Shown in pieces: positions 1 to 8,884 of a stretch of 40,644 nt of DNA; the stretch's first letter is position 1; each line of letters begins with the position of its first letter. The notes beneath the pieces were generated by a model that made no database searches, was not told the origin of the DNA, and was given only the letters and a program-made list of their open reading frames with translations. This DNA is from Oscillospiraceae bacterium (GTDB lineage: Bacteria; Bacillota; Clostridia; Oscillospirales; Oscillospiraceae): positions 1 through 40,644 of the forward strand of contig JAFRSI010000140.1 of assembly GCA_017427645.1 (NCBI GenBank), read 5' to 3'. Both the position numbers and the translations under genes were made by a program.

Positions 1-598
1 GCACGCCCTTGGGGATGTGGGCGCCCAGGTCCCAGAATTTCTCGGGGTCCCGGAGGAAGGCCACGATCTCCTCCAGCTCCTCCTTCTCCTCATCGGCGCC
101 GGCCACGTCCTTGAAGGTGACTTTCTTGTCCCCGGCGGGGATCTTCTGGATCCGGGCTTCGCCGAAGTGGGCCATCTTGTCGTTGCCCGCGCCGGGATTC
201 ATCCGGGCCATGAAGTTGAGCAGCAGGATAAAGCCCAGGATCCCCAGCGCGTAGGGCAGCAGCAGGCGCAGCCAGTTGGTGGAGTGGTCCGCGTGATAAT
301 CGTAATCCGTGATGATGCCGGCGGCCTTCTGCTGCACCACCAGGTCGTTGAGGTCCTCGTAAAACAGGTCGAAATCGTATAGATCGCAGGTGGCCGTTTT
401 ATCCCCCACCAGCTTGGCCGTCAGGCGGGTGTCGGAGATGGCGAACTCCTTCACCTGCTCCTGTTCAAAGAGCTGGCGCATTTTGGCATAGGATATGTCG
501 TCGGTCTTCTGCATCCCGGTCAGCACCAGGTAGAGCAGGACGCCCAGCAGCAGAAGCAGCACCACGCTGCCGCCGTTGAATCTTCTCTTTTCCGTCAA
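1..598 (-). CDS. ftsH: ATP-dependent zinc metalloprotease FtsH, N-terminal part (runs off the left edge)
   Basis: Membrane-bound AAA+ protease that degrades misassembled membrane proteins and some regulators. Only the first 199 codons are here. The frame opens with a TTG codon at 598, preceded at good spacing by AAGGAGGCGG; no ATG fits. The translation begins [19 protein letters not shown], giving a first membrane segment at about residues 8-26. An extracytoplasmic stretch follows, then a second membrane segment near [19 protein letters not shown]. The typical FtsH linker [20 protein letters not shown] leads into the AAA+ domain, and the window ends at HIPKGV, just before Walker A. It is the last gene of the gdpP-to-ftsH operon visible here, 15 bases after lepB. 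Identity is clear from the linker; the protease domain cannot be checked. Confidence 0.93.
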   Translation of the reverse strand, partial: MTEKRRFNGGSVVLLLLLGVLLYLVLTGMQKTDDISYAKMRQLFEQEQVKEFAISDTRLTAKLVGDKTATCDLYDFDLFYEDLNDLVVQQKAAGIITDYDYHADHSTNWLRLLLPYALGILGFILLLNFMARMNPGAGNDKMAHFGEARIQKIPAGDKKVTFKDVAGADEEKEELEEIVAFLRDPEKFWDLGAHIPKGV

Positions 599-613
599 TC
601 CGCCGCCTCCTTC

Positions 614-1612
614 TCAGGTCACCGTGTGGATCTCATTCACGATGGGCAGGGGCAAACCCTTCCATTTGGGGAGGATCTTGACCGGCTGATACTTCACGGG
701 GATGCACAGCAACGCCTGAGCCCGCACGTTGGCCAGGGGTACGTAGGGATCCTTCCAATAGCGGCTGTCCTGGGATCCGCTCCGGTTATCGCCCATCACA
801 AACAGGCAGCCCTCCGGCACCCGGAAGGACGGGCTCTGGGCGCTGGTAGTGGCGCCCTGCTGATCCAGATAGGGCTCCGGGATCCTCTCGCCGTTGATGC
901 ATACGAAGCCGTCCACGAAGGTGATCTCCTCCCCGGGCAGGCCGATGACCCGCTTGACCAGCAGCTTGCCCAGCTCCTCGCTCCAGAAGGTGACGATGCT
1001 GCCGCGGGCCGGCTCCGGGTCGGACACCAGGTAGGGCAGCTGCCAGGAGACCAGCAGGGAGTTGGTGGGAACGGTGCTCTCCATGGAGGCTGTGGGCACA
1101 AAGGCCAGCTGCAGCAGCACCCGGAACACCAGGATCACCACGGCCGCCGTGATGACCAGATAGCCGTAGTCCGCCCAGAATCCCTTCTTCTTTTTCCCGG
1201 CCTCGCCGCTCTGCTCCGCCTGCTCCGCCGCCGGAACGGGCTGTTCCGCCGCGGCTTCCTCTGCCGTGGCAGGGGGTTCCGGTGTATTCTCCGCTGCCGG
1301 AGCGGGGGGCTCCGGCGTGTGCCCGGCTTCCGCCGCGGCGGTCTCCACCGCGTTCTCCACCACCGAGGCAACCGCTTCCGTCACGCTCTCCGCCACCGGC
1401 ACGGCGCGCTCCGGCGCGTTCTCCGCCGCCGGGGCGGCGCTCTCCGGTCCTGCCGGCGGCGCCACACGCTCCCGGATCACTTCCTCCGCCGGAGGCGTCG
1501 GGGCCTGTCTGTGGGTCACCTCTGCCGGCGGCGCGCTGCGCTCCCGGCGGCTCTCCAGTCTGGCGCCCTTGACCCCCTCCAGACGTTTTCCCTGATAATG
1601 TCTGTCAGCCAT
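614..1612 (-). CDS. lepB: Type I signal peptidase with a long Ala/Pro/Glu-rich N-terminal extension
   Basis: Cleaves signal peptides from exported proteins at the outer membrane face. The C-terminal ~190 residues are a normal S26 peptidase. A membrane segment (GYLVITAAVVILVFRVLLQL) leads into the catalytic serine motif VPTASMESTVPTN, then the catalytic-lysine box KLLVKRVIGLPGE and the conserved MGDNRSGSQDSRYW box. Before the membrane segment lie about 140 residues of low-complexity sequence rich in Ala, Pro and Glu with loose PAAEN(A/T)PE units, ending in a KKKKG stop-transfer-like cluster; this part is presumably cytoplasmic. I start at the ATG at 1612 (MADRHYQ), which has AGTGAGGA at proper spacing; a GTG four codons upstream has no good site. 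The gene sits between hpt and ftsH, which are usually adjacent in Bacillota. Confidence 0.92.
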   Translation of the reverse strand: MADRHYQGKRLEGVKGARLESRRERSAPPAEVTHRQAPTPPAEEVIRERVAPPAGPESAAPAAENAPERAVPVAESVTEAVASVVENAVETAAAEAGHTPEPPAPAAENTPEPPATAEEAAAEQPVPAAEQAEQSGEAGKKKKGFWADYGYLVITAAVVILVFRVLLQLAFVPTASMESTVPTNSLLVSWQLPYLVSDPEPARGSIVTFWSEELGKLLVKRVIGLPGEEITFVDGFVCINGERIPEPYLDQQGATTSAQSPSFRVPEGCLFVMGDNRSGSQDSRYWKDPYVPLANVRAQALLCIPVKYQPVKILPKWKGLPLPIVNEIHTVT

Positions 1613-1646
1613 GGTTTTCCTCACTTCCCAAATGCTCGCGTCTTTG

Positions 1647-2201
1647 TTACTTGCTGTATACCTCCGGCTTCAGTACGCCGATGTAGGGCAGGTTGCGGTA
1701 TACCTGGGCGTAGTCCAGGCCGTAGCCCACCACGAATTCATCCGGCACCACAAAGCCCACGTGATCGGCCGTGATGGCCTTCTGCCGGCGGGAGGGCTTA
1801 TCCAGCAGCGTGGCAATGGTGATGGAGCGGGCGCCCTTGCTCATCAGATACTTGCTCAGGAAGGCCAGGGTGTTGCCCGAATCCAGAATGTCCTCCACGA
1901 TGATCAGGTCCCGGCCTGTGATATCCCGCTGCATATCGCGGGTGATCTGCACCACGCCGCTGGACTTGGTGGCGTCCCGATAGGAGGACAGGCCGATGAA
2001 TTCCAGCTCGCTCTTCAATCCGGAGGCGCGCACCAGGTCGGCCATGAACATGAAGCAGCCGTTGAGCACGCCCACGAACAGCGGATTCCTGTCGTGGAAC
2101 TCTTCAAACAGCTCCGCGCCCAGCTCCGCCACCCGGCGGCGGATCTCCTCCTCGGTGATGAGTACCTTCAGGATGTCCTGATCCATATTATTGTGCGCCA
2201 T
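1647..2201 (-). CDS. hpt: Hypoxanthine phosphoribosyltransferase
   Basis: Cytoplasmic purine-salvage enzyme that joins hypoxanthine or guanine to PRPP to form IMP or GMP. The 184-residue length is normal for the family. The PRPP-binding signature is visible as DLIIVEDILDSGNTL, the flexible-loop region as GLSSYRDATKSSG, and the C-terminal base-contacting region as VGFVVPDEFVVGYGLDY. The ATG at 2201 has an AGGAAAAAGGA site. The start overlaps the end of tilS by 14 bases, so the two are probably translationally coupled. The tilS-hpt-ftsH linkage is a well-known Bacillota arrangement, here interrupted by lepB. Confidence 0.96.
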   Translation of the reverse strand: MAHNNMDQDILKVLITEEEIRRRVAELGAELFEEFHDRNPLFVGVLNGCFMFMADLVRASGLKSELEFIGLSSYRDATKSSGVVQITRDMQRDITGRDLIIVEDILDSGNTLAFLSKYLMSKGARSITIATLLDKPSRRQKAITADHVGFVVPDEFVVGYGLDYAQVYRNLPYIGVLKPEVYSK

Positions 2202-3525
2202 TTCCTTTTTCCTCCCGTTTTCGTAATGTAATGGTCACGGCGGGCGCGCCGCCGTTTTCTTCTTCCGTGCAGGACCGGTCCGTACCGATCCCCCAGACTG
2301 CCGCGGCCCGGCCGTCTGCGCAGAACACCGGGACGCCGTCCCGCCGCTCCGGGGCGATCCCCCTGTCGGCAAAGAGGCGCTTGAGACTTCTGGCTCCCCG
2401 GCTGCCGGGCAGGGTCAAGCGGTCGCCGCTGTGCCAGGAGCGGACCGTCAGCCGGCCCCGGCAGTGCAGGCGAATCTCGCAGGCCGGATCCCATTGCTCC
2501 GCCCCCCGCCGCAGGCAGATCTCCCAGTCGCCCCAGCGGGTGGGACCATCCTCCTCCAGCGCCGTCTCGCCGGGAGCGGGCAGCGGCGCCATCTCCAGGG
2601 TCAGCACCCCGTCCCGGCAGATCGCCCGGGCCCCTCCGGGCAGGGACAGCAGGCCCCCCGTCTGCGCCAGCTGCTCCAGCGCCTCCAGATGGGACTGCCC
2701 GAAGTCCTTCTTTCCGCAGCCCAGGCGGTCCACCAGCAGGCGCAGCATCCGGGGCCGCAGGGCCTCCGGCGCGGCCAGCAGCTCGCGGCAGCCGATCCAC
2801 GCCCCGCTGCGGGGCAGCTGCGACGCCGCCAGTCCGTTCAGATACTCGCTCTCTTTCCGCACGATGGCGGCGGCGCGGGTCACGTTCTCCGCCGCGGCGC
2901 CGTTGATCTTTTTCAGCTCCGGCCAGACCACCAGCCGCAGCCGGTTGCGGGCATAGCTCAGGTCGGTATTGGTCTCATCCTCCGCGTAGGCAATGCCGTT
3001 TTCGGCCACGTAGGCCTCGATCTCCGCCCGGGAAGTGTTCAGCAGGGGCCGGATCAGCCGCCCCCGCACCGGGGGAATGCCCCCCAGCCCCTCGGTCCCG
3101 GTGCCTCGCAGGAGGTTGAGGAGCACGGTCTCCGCCTGATCCCCCATGTGGTGGGCGGTGGCGATGCGCCCGGCGCCGATCTGATCCGCCGTCCGGCCGA
3201 GGAACTCGTACCGCAGACGGCGGCCCGTCTCCTCCACGCCCAGGTCCCAGTCCCTGGCGCGGTCGTATACTCTTTCATACCCCACGTAAAGGGGAATGCC
3301 GCGTTCTTCGCAAAACTGCCGCACCAGATCCTCGTCCCGCTGCGCCGTGGGCCGCATGCCATGGTTCAGATGGCCCGCCGCCACGCGGAAATCCATCCGC
3401 CGTGACAGCGTGTGGAGATAGTGCAGCAGGCACATGGAATCCCGCCCGCCGGACACGGCGCAAAGCACGACGCCTCCCGGCTCCGGCAGCATGTCCCACT
3501 GTTCCATCCAGGGGATCAGATCCAT
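2188..3525 (-). CDS. tilS: tRNA(Ile)-lysidine synthetase
   Basis: Modifies the wobble cytidine of the tRNA(Ile) CAU anticodon to lysidine using ATP and lysine, so that AUA is read as isoleucine. The N-terminal PP-loop ATPase motif is VVLCAVSGGRDSMCLLHYL (SGGxDS). GHLNHGMRP and TAHHMGDQAETVLLNLLRG are the usual N-type ATP pyrophosphatase boxes. The C-terminal part ends in a TilS C-domain-like region (GDRLTLPGSRGARSLKRLF). Length (445 residues) is normal. I start at the ATG at 3525 (MDLIPWMEQ), served by AAGGAAGGTG; an ATG eight codons upstream lies closer to dnaB and lacks as good a site. The gene follows dnaB by 13 bases and overlaps hpt. Confidence 0.95.
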   Translation of the reverse strand: MDLIPWMEQWDMLPEPGGVVLCAVSGGRDSMCLLHYLHTLSRRMDFRVAAGHLNHGMRPTAQRDEDLVRQFCEERGIPLYVGYERVYDRARDWDLGVEETGRRLRYEFLGRTADQIGAGRIATAHHMGDQAETVLLNLLRGTGTEGLGGIPPVRGRLIRPLLNTSRAEIEAYVAENGIAYAEDETNTDLSYARNRLRLVVWPELKKINGAAAENVTRAAAIVRKESEYLNGLAASQLPRSGAWIGCRELLAAPEALRPRMLRLLVDRLGCGKKDFGQSHLEALEQLAQTGGLLSLPGGARAICRDGVLTLEMAPLPAPGETALEEDGPTRWGDWEICLRRGAEQWDPACEIRLHCRGRLTVRSWHSGDRLTLPGSRGARSLKRLFADRGIAPERRDGVPVFCADGRAAAVWGIGTDRSCTEEENGGAPAVTITLRKREEKGNGAQ

Positions 3526-3538
3526 GGGAGCACCTTCC

Positions 3539-4897
3539 TTATCCCTCATCGCCGTACCGGTTCTCCAGCGTGCCGAAGGAGGTGAATTCCGGCATCCAGC
3601 GCAGCTTCACCGTGTCCGTCTCACCGTGACGGTTCTTGGCGATGATGCACTCGGCGATGTCCCGCTCCTCGGTCTCCTTGTCATAGTAGTCCTCGCGGTA
3701 GAGGAACATGACGATATCCGCGTCCTGCTCAATGGCGCCGGACTCGCGCAGATCCGAGAGCATGGGGCGCTTGTTGTCGGCCCGTTTTTCGTTGGCGCGG
3801 CTCAGCTGGCTCAGACACAGCACCGGCACGCCCAGATTCTTGGCCATGATCTTCAGCATACGGGACATCTCAGACACCACATTCTGCCGGCTGTCGCCCT
3901 TGTGGCTCTGGTTGTCCGCGCCGCTCATCAGCTGCAGATAGTCGATGATCACCAGGCCCAGGTTGTCCAGCCGCAGGCACTTGGCGTTCATATCCGCCAC
4001 GGTCAGCATGGAGTTGTCCTCGATGCGGATATCGGTGCGGCTCAGGGTGGACGCCGCCTCGGCGATCTTGACCCAGTCGCTCTCCCGCAGATTGCCGGTG
4101 GCCAGGCGCTTGCTCTCCACCAGTCCCTCGCCGGAGATCAGACGCTTCACCAGCTCCGTCCGGGACATCTCCAGGGAGAAGATGGCCACCGTCTTGCCGG
4201 TGCTCTTGGCGGCGTTCAGGGCGATGTTCAGGGCCATGCTGGTCTTCCCCATGCCCGGCCGGGCCGCCAGGATCACCAGGTTGCCCTTGCCGAAGCCGTT
4301 GGTCTTGGCGTCCAGGGTAGAGAAGCCGCTGGGCAGGCCCGGCAGCGTCTGGCCGCCGTTGGCCATCAGCTCCGCCAGCTCAGCCATCACGTCCTGCAGC
4401 ACCACGCCGATGGGCGTCATGCCCTGGGCGCTGCGGCCCCGGCGGATATCGTAGATCCGCTGCTCCGCCAGCTCCAGCATTCCCTGGGCGGAGCCCACGC
4501 CCCGCTGCACCTCGGCGGTGATCTCCGCCGCGGCGGAGGCCACGGAGCGCATCAGCGACTTGTCGCGGACCATGCGGACATATTCCATCACGTTGGCGGA
4601 GGTGGGGGTCACCTCCATCAGCTGCAGCAGATAGCTGCGGGTGTTCTCGTTGGCCGTTCCGGCGCGCTCCATCTCTCCCGCCACGGTGACGCCGTCGATG
4701 GGCTTGGAGAAAATGAACATGGAGTAGATGGCCTCGAAGATATCCCTGTTCTGCTGCAGATAGAAGTCCTCCGGCTGCAGCTTGTCCATCACGTCCTTGA
4801 TGCAGTCCGCGTCGATAAGCATGGAGCCCAGCACCGCCTGCTCCGCCTCCGGCGAATGGGGCAGGCTGAGGCCCAGCAGTTGTTCATCCATCGGCAT
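3539..4897 (-). CDS. dnaB: Replicative DNA helicase DnaB
   Basis: Hexameric 5'-3' helicase that unwinds the chromosome at the replication fork and contacts primase. The N-terminal collar domain starts PHSPEAEQAVLGSML. The RecA-like C-terminal domain carries Walker A (AARPGMGKTSMALN), the Walker B region LGLVIIDYLQLMSG and the DLRESGAIEQDADIVMFLYR box. The 452-residue length is standard and no intein is seen. The ATG at 4897 has GGGAAGGAGG about eight bases upstream. Order gdpP-rplI-dnaB matches the equivalent cluster of Bacillus subtilis (yybT-rplI-dnaC). Confidence 0.97.
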   Translation of the reverse strand: MPMDEQLLGLSLPHSPEAEQAVLGSMLIDADCIKDVMDKLQPEDFYLQQNRDIFEAIYSMFIFSKPIDGVTVAGEMERAGTANENTRSYLLQLMEVTPTSANVMEYVRMVRDKSLMRSVASAAAEITAEVQRGVGSAQGMLELAEQRIYDIRRGRSAQGMTPIGVVLQDVMAELAELMANGGQTLPGLPSGFSTLDAKTNGFGKGNLVILAARPGMGKTSMALNIALNAAKSTGKTVAIFSLEMSRTELVKRLISGEGLVESKRLATGNLRESDWVKIAEAASTLSRTDIRIEDNSMLTVADMNAKCLRLDNLGLVIIDYLQLMSGADNQSHKGDSRQNVVSEMSRMLKIMAKNLGVPVLCLSQLSRANEKRADNKRPMLSDLRESGAIEQDADIVMFLYREDYYDKETEERDIAECIIAKNRHGETDTVKLRWMPEFTSFGTLENRYGDEG

Positions 4898-4927
4898 GGA
4901 AATGCCTCCTTCCCAGCTTTTCAGCCC

Positions 4928-5377
4928 TTACTTGGCCTCCGTCACCAGCACGTAGACCGTGCCGCTGATCTCATAGCCCAGCCGGGCCTTGACCTGGTAG
5001 GCGCCGAAGGACTTGATGGGCTCCTCCAGCACCAGCTTCTTGCTGTCGATCTCCAGATCGTGCTGCTCCTTCAGGGCGGCGGCGATCTCCTTGGTGGTCA
5101 CGGCGCCGAACAGGCGGCCGCCCTCCCCGCCCCGGGCGGGGATCTTGACCTGGCAGCTCTTCAGCTTTTCGGACAGCGCCGCAGCGGCGGCCCTGGCCTC
5201 CGCCTCGGCCCGGGCCTTGGCCTTCTCCTGCAGACGCATGGTGTTCACCGCGTCGGTGGTGGCCAGAGCCGCCAGTCCCCGGGGCAGCAGGAAATTGCGG
5301 GCGTAGCCCTCCGCCACCTCGATCATCTGGCCCCTTTTGCCCTTGCCCTTCACATCCTGCTTCAGAATCACTTTCAT
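4928..5377 (-). CDS. rplI: 50S ribosomal protein L9
   Basis: Large-subunit ribosomal protein that binds 23S rRNA near the L1 stalk base and helps keep frame. The N-terminal domain shows the signature [21 protein letters not shown] long Ala/Glu/Lys-rich connecting helix follows (about residues 45-75), then the C-terminal domain with [20 protein letters not shown]. The 149-residue length is normal. It sits 20 bases after gdpP and 30 bases before dnaB, all on the minus strand. Confidence 0.97.
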   Translation of the reverse strand: MKVILKQDVKGKGKRGQMIEVAEGYARNFLLPRGLAALATTDAVNTMRLQEKAKARAEAEARAAAAALSEKLKSCQVKIPARGGEGGRLFGAVTTKEIAAALKEQHDLEIDSKKLVLEEPIKSFGAYQVKARLGYEISGTVYVLVTEAK

Positions 5378-5397
5378 ATCGTCTCATCCTTTCCGGT

Positions 5398-7386
5398 TTA
5401 TTTATCGAAATAGTGGTCTATGGCCGCCATCAGTTGCTTTTTCGCCTCCGTCACCGTCCGCCCGGTCAGCTCGCCGCCGGCGGTGGTGGAGTTGCCGCCG
5501 CCGCCCAGAGCCTCCACAATGACCTGGACGTTGACTTCGCCCAGGGAGCGGGCGGAGATATACACGCCGTCGCCCTTGCGGTAGAGGACGAAAGAGGCCT
5601 GGACCCCCTGGAGCGTCAGCAGCTCGTCGGCCGCCTTGGCGGCGGTGACCCGGTCGTACTCCTCATCCAGCGCGGCGATGGCCAGATCCTTCCGGTACAG
5701 CTCCGCCTGGCGGATGATGTCGTACCGGGTGATCATGGACTGCAGATCGCTCTGGAACATGCGCTGCACCTCCTGGGTGTCTGCGCCTGCCCGGCGGAGA
5801 TAGGCCGCCGCCTCAAAGGTGCGGCCGCCGGTGCGGTTGGTGAAGTTCTTGGTGTCCAGCACGATGCCCGCCAGCAGGGCCTCCGCCTCGCAGTGCTGCA
5901 GGTCCGCCGGCTCGATCAGATACTGCAGCAGCTCCGTCACCAGCTCGCTGGCGGAGGAGGCGTAGGGCTCGTGATAGTTCAGCGCCATCTTTTCGATATA
6001 GCTGCTGCCCCGGCGGTGGTGGTCGATGACGGCCACCCGGTTGCAGGTCTCCAGCAGCTGCTCGGACTCCACGCCGTTGGGGCGGTTGGTGTCCACCACC
6101 ACCAGCAGCGCGCCGGACTGGGCCTTCAAAAACGCCTCGTTGCCGCTGATAAACACGCCGCTGTACTCCGGCAGCTCCTGCAGGCGGCGCAGCATGGGGT
6201 GCACGGCGTTGTTCTCCAGATCCATGACGATCTGGGCCTTTTTGCCCCGCTTCCGGGCAATGCAGCACACGCCGACCGCTGCGCCCAGGCAGTCCATATC
6301 CGCGTAGCGGTGGCCCATGACGTAGATCTGCCGGGCGTCGTCGATCAGCTCGCCCAGCGCGTTGGCCATGACGCGGGATTTGACCTTGGTGCGCTTCTCC
6401 GTTGTCTTGGCGCGGCCGCCGTAGAATTCGAAATTTGCCTTATCCTTCACCACGGCCTGGTCGCCGCCCCGGGACAGGGCCATCTCCAGCGCCATGGAGG
6501 CGTTTTTGAACAGGGCGTCAAAGCCCTCTGCCTCCCGGCCCACGCCGATGGACAGGGTGGCCGCCACGCCTTCGCCGGCGGTCACCTCCCGGACGCTGTC
6601 CAGCACGCTGAACCGGTGCTCCACGAAGTCGTTGTAGTTCTTCTCCTCAAAGAGGAACAGGTATCGGTCCCGGTCATAGCCCAGGATCAGTCCGCCCGTG
6701 TTGGCGGCCCAGGTGTTGAGCTTTTCCTCCAGCGCCGCCACCACCGCCGAGCGCTTGCTCTCCGGCGAGGCCTTCATCAGTTCCTCATAGTTGTCCACCA
6801 TCAGGATGGCCAGCACGGGCCGGGTCATATCCAGCGTGGTGCGCAGATGCTCCAGCTCCGTCACGTCCATCCAGTAGGTGATGGCCAGGATCTCGTCGCC
6901 CCGGGCGATCTCCTCCGGGCGGCTCAGGGCGCCGAACACCCGGTAAAGCCGGTGGTTCCAGGACACCGGCTCCGGACACTCCCGCTTCCCCTCCATCAGC
7001 CAGTTCCGCTGGAAGCCGGGGACCACGTCCTCCATCAGGGACTCAAAGAGCCCGTCCTGCCGGTCGGTCAACTGCAGAAAGCCGTCGTTGCTCCAGACCA
7101 CCTCGCCGGTGATGGCGTGGAAAACCACCATGGGCAGCGGGGCGTAGAGCATATTGGTGGAACGGGCGGAATCCATGCCGCCGGCGATGCGGTCCACGTA
7201 CTGGCGCACGTTCTGCTGCGTCTTTTTGCTGCTCCGCAGACTGATGAGGAAAACCAGCGCAGCCACTACCGCCTCGCCGATGCCCAGGCGGACGTCCACC
7301 AGAAACGCCAGCGCCACGAAAATCAGCAGACAGACGATATACAGGATCGCATTGGTCCGCAGGATCCTGCCCAGTTTTCTGTTCAC
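5398..7386 (-). CDS. gdpP: Cyclic-di-AMP phosphodiesterase, GdpP/YybT type
   Basis: Membrane enzyme that hydrolyses the second messenger c-di-AMP to pApA, controlling potassium, osmotic and cell-wall homeostasis. Domain order is canonical. Two membrane segments lie within residues ~10-52. A degenerate PAS domain covers ~70-140. A degenerate GGDEF domain covers ~175-300; the usual GGDEF motif is replaced by YDRDRY, as in the family. DHH and DHHA1 domains follow. Metal-site motifs are visible: GHRYADMDCLGAA, VVVDTNRPNG and VAVIDHHRRG. The C-terminal glycine motif is EALGGGGNSTTAGGEL. The start is a GTG at 7386 with AAGGAGG eight bases upstream. It is the first gene of the operon, behind the promoter at 7445-7473. 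Confidence 0.95.
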   Translation of the reverse strand: MNRKLGRILRTNAILYIVCLLIFVALAFLVDVRLGIGEAVVAALVFLISLRSSKKTQQNVRQYVDRIAGGMDSARSTNMLYAPLPMVVFHAITGEVVWSNDGFLQLTDRQDGLFESLMEDVVPGFQRNWLMEGKRECPEPVSWNHRLYRVFGALSRPEEIARGDEILAITYWMDVTELEHLRTTLDMTRPVLAILMVDNYEELMKASPESKRSAVVAALEEKLNTWAANTGGLILGYDRDRYLFLFEEKNYNDFVEHRFSVLDSVREVTAGEGVAATLSIGVGREAEGFDALFKNASMALEMALSRGGDQAVVKDKANFEFYGGRAKTTEKRTKVKSRVMANALGELIDDARQIYVMGHRYADMDCLGAAVGVCCIARKRGKKAQIVMDLENNAVHPMLRRLQELPEYSGVFISGNEAFLKAQSGALLVVVDTNRPNGVESEQLLETCNRVAVIDHHRRGSSYIEKMALNYHEPYASSASELVTELLQYLIEPADLQHCEAEALLAGIVLDTKNFTNRTGGRTFEAAAYLRRAGADTQEVQRMFQSDLQSMITRYDIIRQAELYRKDLAIAALDEEYDRVTAAKAADELLTLQGVQASFVLYRKGDGVYISARSLGEVNVQVIVEALGGGGNSTTAGGELTGRTVTEAKKQLMAAIDHYFDK

Positions 7387-7444
7387 TGCTCACTCCTCCT
7401 TCATTCTGTCGGGGATACTTCTGCCATTTTATATGGAATGATTT

Positions 7445-7473
7445 ATTATATCACGCTTTCTTCCTTTCTTCAA
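7445..7473 (-). promoter_or_regulatory. Sigma-A-type promoter of the gdpP-rplI-dnaB-tilS-hpt-lepB-ftsH operon
   Basis: Reading the minus strand, TTGAAG (7473-7468) is followed by exactly 17 bases and a perfect TATAAT (7450-7445). This is close to the housekeeping consensus and lies about 60 bases upstream of the gdpP GTG. No other credible promoter was seen inside the tightly packed genes downstream. Confidence 0.8.
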
Positions 7474-7512
7474 TAAGTGTTTGGGAGATTTCCTCCTGCG
7501 GCGGGCGGCAGA

Positions 7513-7541
7513 TTGACACAGGGAGGCGCCCATGGTAAAAT
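7513..7541 (+). promoter_or_regulatory. Sigma-A-type promoter of the lipoprotein gene at 7612
   Basis: A perfect TTGACA (7513-7518), a 17-base spacer and TAAAAT (7536-7541) point rightward. The predicted transcript would start near 7548, giving a leader of about 65 bases before the GGGAGG site at 7603-7608. It is divergent from the gdpP promoter 40 bases away. Confidence 0.8.
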
Positions 7542-7611
7542 GCGGTAAATGACGGCGTTTCCGCACCGCCGCAGCGGAACACCGAGAGAAGCGGCGCGGC
7601 ACGGGAGGTAA

Positions 7612-8822
7612 ATGATGAACCGAATGATAAAACGTGGATAGCGATCCTGCTGACGCTGGCCATGCTGCCGGCCCTGTGCGCCTGCGGCGGCAAAACCGCC
7701 AAGACCCCCGAGGCGGTGATGCTGGCAGCGGAGGAGCAGCTCCGCCGGGTGGACAGCGTCACCTTTGATATGAACATTCAAATGGTCCTGGAGGCCCAGG
7801 GGCAGACCATGGATCTGGGCATGACCATGCAGGCGGAGACCATCAAGGAGCCCGTGGCCGTCCGCTGCAACACCCACATCGGGATGCTGGGCGTGGACAC
7901 CGAGGTCTATCTTCTGCAGCAGGACGGCGCCTACGTCACCTATACGGCTGTCAAGGACGGCGAGGGAAAGACCTCATGGTACAAGATGGCCCTGAACCAG
8001 AGCGAGCTGCAGGAGCAGATCGACAGCTACGACGCCGACAGCTTCTTCGGCACCCAGCTGAGCGTGGCCAAGGAGCTCAAGCTGATCGGCAAGGAGACGG
8101 TGGCCGGCAAGAGCGCCGTCCGCTACGACGGCGTGATCCCCCCCGACGCCATCGGCAAGGCGCTGGACGCTTCCGGCGCCGGCGATACCCTGGAGCTGCT
8201 GGGCATCGATCCCTCTGAGATCACCGAGGGCCTGCCCATCAGCATCTGGATCTACGAGGACGGGCTGCCCGCCAAGTACGAGTTCGACATGACGGAGATG
8301 CTGAGCCAGCTTCTGGCAAAGAACGAGAGCACGGCCCAGATCGTCTTCACCGCCATGGGCGCCTCCATGACCATCACCGGCGTGAACAACGTCCAGGAGA
8401 TCGTCCTGCCGGACGAGGCGCTGGACGCCCAGGAGCTGGATCCCGACGACATCATCAACAACACGGACGAGGGCGAGGGGCTGGATCTGCCCTGGCATGA
8501 GGCTGCGATGGGCGACGCCATCACCCTGAGCGACGGCACGGAGCTGGCCGTCTCCGGCATCGCGGTAGACGACGGGGCCGGGACTATCCGGGTGGACGCG
8601 GGCCTGGCCGATCCGGCCAAGGCGCCTCTGGCTGCTCTGCTCTGCGCCAACGGTGAGGGCGAATACCAGTTGGAGCAGTACACCGTCGACGAGGCGGGCA
8701 ACTACGTCTTCTCCACTGAGGGATACAAGGATCTCTCCGTGTACGCGGTGATCTTTGTGGACGGCAGCGTGGAGGACGGGGAGATCTGGTACGTCGACAC
8801 AGCGACGACCGGCGAGTCCTGA
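7612..8822 (+). pseudogene. Secreted lipoprotein with an apparent one-base frameshift inside its signal peptide
   Basis: The ribosome site GGGAGG (7603-7608) precedes ATGATGAACCGAATG at 7612, but that frame stops after ten codons at a TAG (7639-7641). One extra A in the AAAA run at 7629-7632 would join MMNRMIK to TWIAILLTLAMLPALCACGG, a textbook lipoprotein signal with lipobox LCAC. From 7662 the frame is open for 386 codons without damage. The only in-frame ATG (7662) has no ribosome site and would delete most of the signal. The mature part has a beta-rich look (VDSVTFDMNIQMVLEAQGQT, MDLGMTMQAETIKEPVAV) reminiscent of LolA/LppX-type lipoproteins such as the DUF6612 group; I cannot assign a function. 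The frameshift may be a sequencing error or real; with an intact body it could equally be a functional gene. Confidence 0.7.
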
Positions 8823-8829
8823 TCGGAAG

Positions 8830-8884
8830 TAAAAAAAGAGCCGGTGCGCAGCGCTTGCTTGCTGCGCACCGGCTCTCTTTTTTT
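8830..8884. terminator. Strong bidirectional intrinsic terminator between the lipoprotein gene and cobQ
   Basis: A perfect 16-bp stem (8837-8852 with 8861-8876, loop of eight) is flanked by a run of A on the left and of T on the right, so it can end transcripts from both sides. It lies just after the lipoprotein stop and abuts the cobQ stop, separating two convergent units. Confidence 0.93.

Noticed and set aside
1210..1510. Short imperfect repeats that could suggest a tandem-repeat locus
   Set aside because: They lie inside the low-complexity tail of the signal peptidase and are irregular in length and sequence.
3434..7476. Long plus-strand frames opposite dnaB, rplI and gdpP
   Set aside because: Composition shadows of conserved housekeeping genes; no ribosome sites or known motifs.
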